64,000 nt of DNA, from the NCBI GenBank assembly GCA_025200525.1, contig CM045758.1, positions 65,284,598-65,348,597 of the forward strand, written 5' to 3'. Below are positions 27,854 through 39,797 of the stretch, one piece after another. The notes beneath the pieces were generated by a model. The model searched no databases, had not been told where the DNA came from, and worked only from the letters and a program-made list of their open reading frames with translations. This DNA comes from Camellia lanceoleosa (lineage: Eukaryota > Streptophyta > Magnoliopsida > Ericales > Theaceae). Made by a program: the position numbers and the translations under genes. How positions within the stretch are numbered: position 1 is the stretch's first letter; the number at the start of each line of letters is the position of its first letter.

Positions 27854-29380
27854 ATGACCGTTGAAACTGAAACCAGCAACCACGCAACTTCGTCGGGAGA
27901 GCAAGACCACCTTGATCGGAGCAAGAAAAAAGTGAAAGCTAGTGATGCTAATGGTGGGGAACTACTGGAGATTCAAGATAGTGTTTTAGAGAAGCCCGAT
28001 GAGCAGATGGTGGAGGAAGTTGATGTCTGCAATGGCGGATGTGTGAAGGGCCAGGAAGATTATCTGGGAGCTCAGAGATCTTTCAAGCAAGCCCTCTTAC
28101 GCTCTCGTTTTAATGAGACTGAGAAAGAAAGAAGCTTTGATTGTGAGGCTGCTTATTTCTCCTCAGACGAGGAGATGGAGAATGACGATGAAACAGAGAA
28201 TGCTTCGGAGAATCCAAGAAACTCATCGATTCCGATTATTAAGCTGTTTGCTGGTCTCCTTAAAAAGGTCTGAGAACCATGGCAGAAATGCCTTATTGTT
28301 AGACTTTTGGGGAAGAATATTGGTTATAATTTGTTTGTAAACAGGATGCGTAAATTGTGGAACCTCCAAGCAGGTTTTGAAACTTTAGACATTGGTCATG
28401 GCTTCTTCATTGTGAAATTCGAAGTGATGGAAGATTACTCTAAAGTTTTCACTGGAGGCCCATGGATTGTAATGGATCGGTATGTGACAGTTCGAAAATG
28501 GCAACCAGATTTTAAAGCCGATGAGGCGGAAGAGGACACCACCGCTATTTGGGTGAGGTTCCCGAATCTGCCTATTGAATATTATGATGAAAAAGTACTC
28601 AATCATATTGCGAAGGTGCTTGGAAAGCCGTTAAAAGTAGACATTAATACTGCCATGGCAGCACAGGGTAAATATGCTAGGGTGTGTATTGAGATGGATC
28701 TTCGCAAACCTCTTGTCTCACACATTACCATTGGTCGGTATAATTACGTGGTGGAGTATGAACACCTACATCTTCTATGTTTTTCATGTGGTCGTGTTGG
28801 TCATCGGAAGGAGAAATGCCCAGAATTTCCAGTGATCCAGTCGGAGAAGATGACGCACAATATGACCGTTACTCAACTGGATGAAACAACTGGACTGAAG
28901 GAAATGCAGGCCCATGGGCAACCAGTTAATGAGACAGCAAAAGATAAAGAACCTCATGGTTATGGGCCGTGGACTATAGCCACCACAAGAAGAAAATACA
29001 CCCAGGGAAAGCATAAACAGAAGACCCATGTCCATAAGAGCAATCGGTTTGCAAGTTTAGAGGTGGACCATGAGCATGGAGAGACGAGTGCAGCCCAGGA
29101 CAAGAAAGAAGCTAAAGGAAAATATGTAGATCTTGACATGGGCCCTCAGTTTGTTCAAGGAGCAATTTCCTACGTGCAAACACAAGGCCCTATAGGCCCA
29201 AGTAAACACATAAATGGGGGAGGGGCAGAATTAGTTTTGGATGGTGTAGATGGGTCCAAAGAAAATGAAAGGAACGGTTGTGTTAGCCCAAACTCATCTC
29301 AGCCAATAAACCCACAACCCAGTTCTGTTGTTCCAAATACGCCAGGAAACCCTAAATCTCTTCCAGATTACTCAGGGTGA
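27854..29380 (+). pseudogene. LINE ORF1 protein (DUF4283, zinc knuckle)
   Basis: This is the RNA-binding ORF1 protein of plant L1 LINEs, which coats the LINE RNA. From the ATG at 27854 a single frame of about 508 residues is broken only by TGA at 28271-28273. After an acidic N-terminus comes the DUF4283-type domain (about 28290-28750: LLGKNIGYNLFVNRMRKLW, then GPWIVMDRYVTVRKW, then TTAIWVRFPNLPIEYY). A CCHC zinc knuckle follows (CFSCGRVGHRKEKC, 28778-28819), then a long hydrophilic tail. The frame ends at 29380, where it runs into sequence that belongs to ORF2. The C-terminus is therefore defined by an internal deletion, not a natural stop. Confidence 0.85.
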
Positions 29381-30428
29381 GCGAAATACAAGATTTTTTC
29401 ATTTGTCTACCATTATCAAGAGAAGGAAAACCAAAATTGAAGTTTTGAAAAATGAGGAAGGGGTTTGGGTGGATAATCCCATGGAGTTAAAAAGTCTGGT
29501 GAATGATTATTTTCAAAACCTTTTTGCCTATACTCCCACTATTAACCTGGATCATTGGAGTAATATGACCAAACATATTAGGCCTGAGGACCAAAATGAT
29601 ATGAGCAGAATTGTGTCTGCTGAAGAAATTTGGAGGGCGGTCAAGAATATTAAAGCTTTTAAGGCCCCAGGTAGGGATGGGTTCCAAGCCATTTTTTACC
29701 ATACCTTTTGGAAAATTGTGGGCCAATCTGTGATCAATTTTGTCCAAAATTGTTTTTCTTCTTGTAGCATCCCTCCTGAGATTAACAGAACTATCATAGC
29801 ATTTATCCCGAAAGTTGCTAATCCTGAGAGTGTGAAGCAATTCAGGCCTATTAGTTTGTGTAATGTCACTTATAAAATTATTTCAAAAATCCTTGTTAAT
29901 CGAATTAGGCCTATCTTGAATGATATTATTAGTCCCAATCAGAGTAGCTTCATTTCGGGTCGTTCCACACATGATAATATCTTAATCACCCAGGAAGCCA
30001 TTCATACTTTAAATAAGAAGAAAGAAAAGGTGGGTTTCATGGTTTTCAAAATTGATCTCGAAAAGGTTTATGATAACATTTCTTGGAATTTCCTCCACCA
30101 AACTTTGCAAGAATTCCAATTTGATAAAAATTTGGTGAATCTGATTATGAGTTATGTCACTAGTGTGAACACAGCTATTTTGTGGAATGGTGAACCCCTT
30201 GAAGAGTTCAAACCAGCTAAGGGCTTAAGACAAGGGGATCCTCTCTCCCCTTATCTTTTTGTGCTATGTATGGAACGACTCTCAACCATGATTAGCCAGC
30301 TAGTGCAAGACAAGAAATGGATTGGGCTTAGTTTGGCTAAGAATGGGCCTCACATATCACATTTATTTTTTGTGGATGATCTGATTTTGTTTGCCAAAGC
30401 AAATGAGCATAATTGTCACATTATTTTG
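29370..30428 (+). pseudogene. LINE ORF2 reverse transcriptase, N-terminal part
   Basis: The frame picks up at GERNTRFFHL, the region just upstream of the RT in plant L1 ORF2. The RT follows with KAPGRDGFQAIFYH, FRPISLCNVTYKIISK, NQSSFISGRS, KIDLEKVYD (first catalytic Asp block; the family usually has KAYD), GLRQGDPLSPYLF and FFVDDLILF (catalytic DD at 30375-30380). It is open up to the LTR insertion at 30428. The apurinic endonuclease domain that should precede it, roughly the first third of ORF2, is absent. The coding sense continues at 61069 in the frame expected if the inserted array and one TTTTG are discounted. Confidence 0.9.
30424..30428. repeat. LTR-array target-site duplication, left copy
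   Basis: TTTTG, identical to 61064-61068 at the other end of the 30.6-kb insertion. Confidence 0.85.
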
Positions 30429-32794
30429 TGTCACGACCCAAACCTGGCCCTATGGGTTGAGCAATGGCGGCGATGTCCGAGATTACCAAAGGCCTTTGAA
30501 CGATCTGATTAAACAGAGTTGAGGGCCTGGCGGAAGCCAATACAATATATAAACAGTGTCCATTGAGCTGTGTAAATCTGTATGTCAAAAACATTTTTAT
30601 GCATTCATACAGTTCAAAACAGTACATTCCATATACAGTCTATACAATCGTTTACAAACAGTCAGTACGGGGATTTAATCCCTCGATAACGGTACAGTAT
30701 AACAGTAAACGGTCTACACAACGGTACAAAACGGTAAGGAGACCGGTAGGGGACACAAAAACACCCCAAGCCATAACATGGCAACTCGGAACCTCGCAGT
30801 GAGGCACATAGGCTGGCTTGACAAAACTGGGGACCAATCCCACGCTCCTAGCTCGATGCAGTTCGAGAACCTACATATATATATAAACAGTGAGTTAAAG
30901 CCCATGAATAACATAACGTGTAAAGAGGTTATGAATGAATGTCCTACAGAATGAAATCAATTCATTATACAAGATTTCAATCTTTCGATTTCGGTCAATC
31001 AAGATTTCAATCAATCACCATATGTGGTACATCCATTAGCCTATAAACAAGAGGTCCAAAAGGGACCGCCTTATGAACCCAACAATAATGATGGCCATCA
31101 AACAATATGGTTCCACAAGGAAACCGACAGAGCTCTGTAACGATCAATAACAATGGGTGCTAAGGATGCCTGTCTGATTGAAATACAGACATACATTCAT
31201 TCAATAAACAATATCAGTTCAATAAACGATTGATTCAAGAATCAAAATATAACCATTTTGAACATATCTTTACACAATCATTACTCACAGAGATTGGGCT
31301 AATAGCAGCTAGAGCGCGTTCCCGAGAGCCAACCCTAAACAGTTAACAAATAGAACACACACTAAGTTTACAGTCGAAAGGATGTTAATTAAATCCCTAA
31401 ATTTCCTCGGTGTGGTTCTATGTCTAAATCCTCATTAAGATGCTTTAAACTAGGCCTAAAAATGCCTAGGATGGGATGAGGATGCAAAATACACTTAGGA
31501 AGCAATTCCGCAATTTTCATGAAACAGGGCCTCCGCCGAGCCTTGAGTTTCGCCGAGCGGACAAGCCAACAAAGGTCCCCGCCGGCGTCAACTTCGCCGG
31601 CGGTGATCGATGCATGCAAGATCTGGATCGCGATTTCTCCGCTCGAGCGTGAAACACTCGCCGAGCGGATCAAGTCAAAGAAATCTTTGGAAGCATGAAT
31701 TCCGCCGGCGTCACTTCCCGCCGGCGGACCTCAAAAAATCTGGAAAACCCAGAATTGTGTTCTGAGTTCGAAACTCAAGTTTGGGATACCAAAATCGATC
31801 CTCTTGGGCCCATTTTCTGGAAAACTCTTTTAAACACATAGAATAACAAGTTTTAAAGCTCAATTTAGGAAATCAAGGCCCAAGGGTGTTCCAATTAAAC
31901 TCAATTTCAAACCATTTTCAAGAACATGCATGAACAACATTCAAACATGGCATGCATGGGTTAAAACCATTTCAAAGCTTCAACTCTTGCTCCCAAGAGC
32001 TCAATCTTTTCAAAACAAGATGAAAACACGGATTTAAACATGGTTATGGACATGCATGTGGCATTTGACCATGAAGTCAACTCCAAACTCACTAAATTCA
32101 ACATGCATGCAACAACTAGGCTTCAATTCAACATATATGGACAAAATCATGGTTTAGCTCTACAATGATGCATGAATCATGCAAGAATGAAGTTCTAAGA
32201 CAACATTAAGAAGGCAAGATCCTTACCTACGTCTCAATTACAAGGTTTAGGAGCTAAATTATGCCAATTACACTTCAATCCCAAGCAAATTCCTACAAGA
32301 TGAGCTAAATCTCCCTCAATTCTCTCATTCTCACTCTAACTTCGGTGGAGGCAAGGAAATGGCTGAGGAAAGCTTTGATCAACATGTAATAAGGCTCAAC
32401 TAATATTAAACAAAGGTCCACTATAGGTGGCAAGGGTGTAAATAAGCCTAAGTTTGCAATATATCAATATTTAATCTAATTTAATCATTCCTAATCAATT
32501 TTCAGATAAATATACCACAAAATCAGAAATATTCTACTGATTCTAGAACATCAAACGGTTTCGAAATCGGCCGCCGATAAGGCCTTCAATTAACAGTTTA
32601 AACATACGAATTCAAACAGATAGTCATTCAAGCAAACAGATAATACGCAATATAATGCATAAACTTATTCAATTTCGCCGATTTCAATCACCCATCCAAT
32701 TCTTGATTAATCCAATGATCGGTCATTAGCGGTCGGTTTAGCAATAATCAAGATATAATTCATGGTTATTCAAGAATCAGACGAGGTTGTTACT
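30429..32794 (-). repeat. LTR 1 (outer, 3' LTR in element orientation)
   Basis: About 2.37 kb, from TGTCACGACCC to GTTGTTAC. A TATA box (minus strand TTTATATATATATG) lies at 30874-30886. The GC palindrome block at about 31530-31730 is mostly altered (CCGCCGGCG, CGCCGAGCGG), but one site is intact (about 31639). The 31850-32700 stretch is nearly identical to LTRs 2-4. Confidence 0.9.
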
Positions 32795-35700
32795 GCCTCC
32801 TCCTTATAAGGAGTTTAGTCCTCTAAACTCGAGTTACCTTCACCGAAGAAAACAGGTTCAATGAACAAATCAGATATCGCCTAGCCATGTCATCTTCCTT
32901 TCCTGTGGCATATACACCACCATGGTTCTCGCCAATCAACTTTCACTAGCGTAATCTCTTTGTTTCTCGCTTTCTGATCCGCTTTACATAATCAGATAGG
33001 CCGCTCGTAAGTGTAGTCATCACTCAACACGACGGGTAAGCTCAATCACATGAAACGGATCTCAAGATAGTCTCTCAACATCGAAATGTGGAAGACGTTA
33101 TGCATATGCTCCATTTCGGGAGGAAGTGCAACTTGATACGCCACCGGATTGATTTTCTCAATAACTGCACGGTCCGACATATCTTGGCGCTTAACTTGCC
33201 TTTTGATTCCAAAGCGAGTCCGCCTTTCATTGGTGTCACTTTCACAAACACGTGATCACCCACTTCATACTCTCGCCTCGTCTTCGACATCCGTGATAAC
33301 TTTTCTCGCTTTACTGTGCGCTACCGTTGTATCGCTTTTATCTTTTCGCGTTTCATACACAATCTTGCCCAAGAACGCCCATCTCCAACTTCTGCCCAGC
33401 AGATTGGAGATCTACACTTTCTGCCATACAATGCCTCGAAAGGCGCCATTCCAATACTCGAATGGTAACTGTTGTTGTAGGCGAATTCAGCCAACGGCAA
33501 ATGACTTTCCCAATTCCCTTGAAAGTCCAGGACACACATTCTCAGTAGGTCCTCTAGAGTCTGGATGGTCCTTTCTGACTGGCCATCTGTCTGAGGATGA
33601 TAGGCACTACTCAAATTTCAATTCAAGACTCCAATGCAACAGAGGCTCGCTGTAACCTCGATGTAAACTTCGAATCCCTGTCAGAAACAATAGATACAGG
33701 CACTCCATGCAATCTCACAATCTCGTCAATATAGATAACAGCCAATTTGTCTGCATTATAAATTGTCTTGACAGGTAGGAAGTGTGCAGATTTAGTCAAT
33801 CTATCAACAATAACCCAAATAGAGTCCATACCTTTCTTGGAGCGAGGTAATCCAACGATAAAATCCATCGTGATATGCTCCCATTTCCACTCTGGTATGG
33901 GTAAGGGTTGCAGTAATCCGGCAGGTCGTTGATGTTCCGCTTTAACTTGTTGACAATGGAGACACTTGGATACAAAATCAGCGATCTCCTTCTTCATTCC
34001 TGGCCACCAGAAATTCTGTTTCAGATCTTGGTACATTTTCGTATTCCCTGGGTGAATAGAAAACTTTGAACTGTGGCCTTCTTGCGTAATCCTTCTTTTC
34101 AATTCATGGTGTCACACAATACATTGCCTTGAAATTTCAACACATTGTTCTCAAATTTGAACCCCGGTCTCGGTTTTGAATCTCTTTCTTCAATAACCTT
34201 TTTCAAGAAATCATCCAGTTGTTGTTTTTCTTTAATTTCCTCAATCAATGCTGGTTGAGCAGAAATAGCAGCTAAGGTTCCACCTTGTTCTTTCAAAACA
34301 ATTTCAATTTCGGACTTTTCAAGGTCACAAAGCAACTCCTTCTGTCCAGTCAGCAAACAGGCTAAGTTCCCAATCGATTTTCGGCTCAAAGCATCGGCAA
34401 CGGTATTGGCTTTTCCCGGATGGTACAAAATCTGTAGGTCATAATCTTTTATCAGTTCAAGCCATCTCCGCTGTCTCATATTCAATTCTTTCTGTGTGAA
34501 AAAGTACTTCAGGCTCTTGTGGTCAGTATACACTTCACATGTTGCTCCATACAAATAGTGACGCCAAATTTTCAGTGCAAATACTACTGCAGCAAGTTCT
34601 AGGTCATGGGTCGGGTAGTTCTTTTCATGTGGTCTCAACTGTCGGGAAGCATAAGCAATAACTCTCCCATTCTGCATTAAAACACATCCCAAACCCCTAT
34701 GAGAAGCATCACTAAATACAGTATAACCATCCGTACTTGAAGGTAGAGTCAGAATCGGTGCAGTTACAAGTCTAGTTTTCAATTCTTGAAATGCCGATTC
34801 CCTTTGGTCAGTCCAGTCTAATGATATCCCTTTCAGGTCAATCGAGTCGGTAAGGCAAACTTGGAGAAATCTTTGACAAACCTTCTGTAGTATCCAACCA
34901 ACCCCAGAAAGCTTCGGACTTCAGTTACATTGGTTGGTCTAGGCCAGTTCACTATAGCTTCGATTTTCATGATCAACAGAATTCCATCTTTGCTAACAAC
35001 ATGCCCCAAAAACATAACATGGTCAAGCCAAAATTCACATTTAGACAATTTAGCGCATACAGCTTTCTCTTAAGGTTTGCAGGCAAGTCTCGATGATGTT
35101 CATGTTCTTCTACGCCTTAGAATAAATCAGGATGTCATCAATAAATACCACAATAAAATCATCAAGGTATGGTTTAAAATTTCGTTCATGAGGTCCATAA
35201 ATGCAAATAGGGCATTCAGAATCTCAACGGCATAACTAAAATTCATAATGGCCATACCTCGCTCGAAAAGCGCTTTTATCAATGTCTTCGGTTTGACTTT
35301 CATTGATGATACCGATCTAAGATCAATCTTGAAAACACTTGTGCACCTCAGAATCGTCAAATAAATCATCAATACGCGGTAATGGATATTTATTCTTTAC
35401 GCTACCTTGTTCAATTCATGTAATCAATACACGCTCGATGAACCATCTTTCTTCTTTACAAACAAAACAGGTGCACCCCACGATGCAGTACTAGGTCTGA
35501 TAAACTTCTTGTCTAATAGCTCCTGCAATTGTATCTTCAGTTCCTTCAGTTCAGTTGGAGCCATTCTGTGAGGGGCTGTAGATACCGGCTGTGTACCCGG
35601 GACCACATCCACAATAAATTCAATTTCCCTCTCAATCAAATCTCGCAAATCATCCGAAATACATCCGAATTCTCTGACTATAGGAATACAATTCACATCA

Positions 35701-37426
35701 GTTTTAACATTATCATTAGCAGATACCGTCAATACAGAACACAGATACCCTTTACACCCCTTTCTAATCAGTTTGACAGCTTTTACAGAAGAAATCGGAT
35801 ATGGAGGAGGTACTACTCCACTCCCATTAAACACAAATTCGGGCAAACCCGGTGGACGGAAAACAACTTGCTTGGTCACACAATCGATAGTAGCATGATA
35901 TTTTTGTAACCAATCCATCCCCAATATTACATCAAAATGATCTATGTTCAGTGGTAGTAAATCAATAAACAGATGCATATCCCCAACAATAATCTCACAA
36001 GCAGGATACATATATGCACATGTCATGGATCCCCCAACAGGTGATGATACAGCTAGCAGATAGTTCATGGGTTCTAAGGGTCTATTCAATTTACGCGAAA
36101 AAGCATGCGACACATAAGAATGTGTAGACCCCGAATCAATCAATACATAAGCATTTTGAGCACAGATAGAGAGGATACCTGACACAACGGTCTCAAGAGT
36201 TTTGCACGCCTCTAAGATTAGGGCGAACACTGCCCCCGCCTCATAGGCTCTTTCCTAGAGCTTTGGGGTTCGGTTTTGGTGCTACATTGATCTTTTACTA
36301 CTAGCGGCTCTTTAATTCTGTGGCCCACCTTGCCACACCTGAAACAAGCTCCAGAAATCTGGTAGCAAACCCCTTTGTGCTTGTTGCCACATACGGAGTA
36401 GGGTGGAGTAAACCCACTTCCTTGGCTGGGGCTGGTAGTCGACCCCGTATTCTGTTTCTTGGTTGCTGGGTTATGCTTGCCTTTCTTAAATTTAAAACCC
36501 TGCCTTTTGCCTTGCCACGCATTTGTCGGTGTTTCAGATTGTTTCACTGCTGCAATATTTATCTCGGCCATCAACGCTCGGTCGAGAACACCCACAAAAG
36601 TTGGCATTTTCAAAACACTAATTATGTCCTGTATATTAGCAATAAGGCCTCCTTCAAACCTTCTGGCCTTCTTATATTCAGTATCCACCATATGAGGTGC
36701 ATACCTAGCAAATTCAGTGAATTTCTTCTCATATTCGCAATGCATATATTGCTCGCCTCAAATTGTTCAAACTCACCACTTTTTTCGCTCTCGATGCACC
36801 GGGAAAATACTTTTCAAAGAAGGACTCCTTGAATCGAGTCCAAGTCACAATAGTATTCGCATCACGGGTCAACATCCACCACCTTCTTGCTTCTTCCTCA
36901 AGAGTGAAGGTTGCTAACAAGATTTTATTAGCTTCGAGCACGGAACATTTCAAACAACTTCCGGCCTCAAGAACCCAAGCTTCACCTTTTTAATCGGTTC
37001 TAAGCCTCCTTGAAAGGATTACGGTTTCATCTTCTTGAACTTATGGGTCAATAATGTCCACCTCATTAGCATTCACATTCTCAGACATTCTGTTGCTGTA
37101 CCGAGGAGGAGGAGGTGGGGGTCATGGTTGGTTGTTGATCCAATCGCCAATTATCGCCCATCATTTGTTAAAGTCCGCCATTCGCCTCAGAGGATGATGC
37201 TTCATTTCATTTGCATTATCCATTTTGCTATAAACGATTATAACAGCTTATCATTATAAACAGCTTGTACAATTAAACAGCTTTAACACTTTAACATATA
37301 ATCACCATACCATAAGCACACACTTTTCAAGTTCATGAGATGCCCTAATCGCTTTTCTAGGACACCCTATAGCTCATTTGGACACGCAGTGTGGTATAAC
37401 TCGTGGTAAGTATCGCTCGATACCAC
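32795..37426 (-). pseudogene. Ty3/gypsy gag-pol body, copy 1
   Basis: Gag starts at about 37223 (MDNAN-type start). It contains the retrotransposon gag domain (about 37010-36560) and a CCHC knuckle (CFRCGKVGHRIK, about 36350). Protease has [13 protein letters not shown] (about 36150). RT pieces lie at 35424-34833, with IDDILIYS near 35125. RNase H is the best part (34782-34099: [30 protein letters not shown]). Integrase zinc region and core lie at 34102-33321 ([10 protein letters not shown]). The chromodomain end (33290-32830) is badly broken. There are frameshifts in almost every domain, mostly beside CAG/CTG. The polypurine tract is at about 32795-32812. This is the most disrupted of the four copies. 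Confidence 0.88.
37415..37425 (-). other. Primer binding site, copy 1 (one base short)
   Basis: Minus strand TGGTATCGAGC, against TGGTATCAGAGC in the other three copies; one A is missing. It is complementary to the 3' end of initiator tRNA-Met. Confidence 0.85.
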
Positions 37427-39797
37427 TGTCACGACCCAAACCCGCCCTATGGGTTGAGCATCAGAATCGCCAAGAATCCGAGATTATCAAGGCTCATGAA
37501 CAGTAATACAGTTAAACAGAGTTGAGGGCCTGGCGGAAGCCAATACAATATATAAACAGTGTCCATTGAGCTGTGTAAATCTGTATGTCAAAAACATTTT
37601 TATGCATTCATACAGTTCAAAACAGTACATTCCATATACAGTCTATACAATCGTTTACAACAACAAGACGGGATTTAATCCTCGATAGCATAACAAGATA
37701 ACAAAGAACGGTCTACACAACGGTACAAAACGGTAAGGAGACCGGTAGGGGACACAAAAACACCCCAAGCCATAACATGGCAACTCGGAACCTCGCAGTG
37801 AGGCACATAGGCTGGCTTGACAAAACTGGGGACCAATCCCACGCTCCTAGCTCCGGCAGTTCTCGAGAACCTACATATATATATAAACAAAGGAGTTAAA
37901 GCCCATGAATAACATAACGTAAAGAGGTTATGAATGAATGTCCTTACAAGAATGAAATCAATTCATTATACAAGATTTCAATCTTTCAAGATTTCACCAA
38001 TCAAGATTTCAATCAGTCAGTCATATGTGGTACATCCATTAGTCTATAAACAGTAGGTCCAAAAGGACCGCCCCTTAACAGACCCATCAATAATGATGGC
38101 CACCAAACAATATGGTTCCACAAGGAAACCGACAGAGCTCAGAATACCAATAACGATGGGTGCTAAGGATGCCACAATACGTCAAATACAGACATACATT
38201 CATTCAATAAACAATATCGCTCAATAAACAGTTCATTCAAGAATCAAAATATAACCATTTTGAACATATCTTTACACAATCTGTTACTCACAGAGATTGG
38301 GCTATAGCAGCTAGAGCGCGTCCCCGAGAGCCAACCCTAAACAGTTAACAAATAGAACACACACTAAGTTCACAGTCGAAAGGATGTTAATTAAATCCCT
38401 AAATTTCCTCGGTGTGGTTCTATGTCTAAATCCTCATTAAGATGCTTTAAACTAGGCCTAAGAATGCCTAGGATGGGATGAGGATGCGAAAATACACTTA
38501 GGAAGCAATTCCAGAATTTTCAGTGAACAGGGCCTGCGCCGAGCGAGTTTCGCCGAGCGACAAGCCAACAAAGGTCCCCGCCGAATTAACTTCACTTCGG
38601 CCGAAGTGATCGATGCAAGATCTTTGGATGCGATTTCTCCGCTGGCGTGAAACACTCCGCCGAGCGATCAGAAACAAGTCAAAGAAATCTTTGGAAGCAT
38701 GAATTTCGCCGAAGGCCACTTCGCCGAGCGACCTCAAAATCTGAAAACCCAGAATTGTGTTCGAGTTGAAACTCAAGTTTGGGATACCAAAACCGATACT
38801 CTTGGGCCCATTTTACGGAGAACTCTTTAAACACATAGAATAACAAGTTTTAAAGCTCAATTTAGGAAATCAAGGCCCAAGGGTGTTCCAATTAAACTCA
38901 ATTTCAAACCATTTTCAAGAACATGCATGAACAACATTCAAACATGGCATGCATGGTTAAAACCATTTCAAAGCTTCAACTCTTGCTCCCAAGAGCTCAA
39001 TCTTTTCAAAACAAGATGAAAACACGGATTTAAACATGGTTATGGACATGCATGTGGCATTTGACCATGAAGTCAACTCCAAACTCACTAAATTCAACAT
39101 GCATGCAACAACTAGGCTTCAATTCAACATATATGGACAAAATCATGGTTTAGCTCTACAATGATGCATGAATCATGCAAGAATGAAGTTCTAAGACAAC
39201 ATTAAGAAGGCAAGATCCTTACCTACGTCTCAATTACAAGGTTTAGGAGCTAAATTATGCCAATTACACTTCAATCCCAAGCAAATTCCTACAAGATGAG
39301 CTAAATCTCCCTCAATTCTCTCATTCTCACTCTAACTTCGGTGGAGGCAAGGAAATGGCTGAGGAAAGCTTTGATCAACATGTAATAAGGCTCAACTAAT
39401 ATTAAACAAAGGTCCACTATAGGTGGCAAGGGTGTAAATAAGCCTAAGTTTGCAATATATCAATATTTAATCTAATTTAATCATTCCTAATCAATTTTCA
39501 GATAAATATACCACAAAATCAGAAATATTCTACTGATTCTAGAACATCAAACGGTTTCGAAATCGGCCGCCGATAAGGCCTTCAATTAACAGTTTAAACA
39601 TACGAATTCAAACAGATAGTCATTCAAGCAAACAGATACAATACGCAATATAACAGACAAACTTATTCAATTTCAGTTTCGATTTCAATCAGTCCATCCA
39701 ATTCTTCAGTTAATCCAATGATCAGTCATTAGCGGTCCAGTTTAGCAATAATCAGTATATAATTCAGTGGTTATTCAAGTCGATGCGAGGTTGTTCT
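37427..39797 (-). repeat. LTR 2 (internal)
   Basis: About 2.37 kb. TATA box near 37874. The palindrome block (about 38535-38735) is entirely in altered forms (CGCCGAGCG, CTTCGGCCGAAG). The 38820-39590 stretch is almost identical to LTRs 1, 3 and 4. Confidence 0.9.

Larger units (their letters stand above)
27811..30428 (+). mobile_element. L1-type LINE, 5' part
   Basis: The element begins right after the 17-bp duplication with a very short A-rich leader (43 nt), then ORF1. Part of ORF2 follows, up to the point where the LTR array is inserted (TTTTG at 30424-30428). Its 3' part is at 61069-63086 and ends in an A-tail. The ORF2 endonuclease region is missing between ORF1 and the reverse transcriptase. 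Confidence 0.9.

Noticed and set aside
33149..33655. Plus-strand frames across the integrase regions of all copies
   Set aside because: They are antisense shadows of the integrase and recur only because the copies recur.
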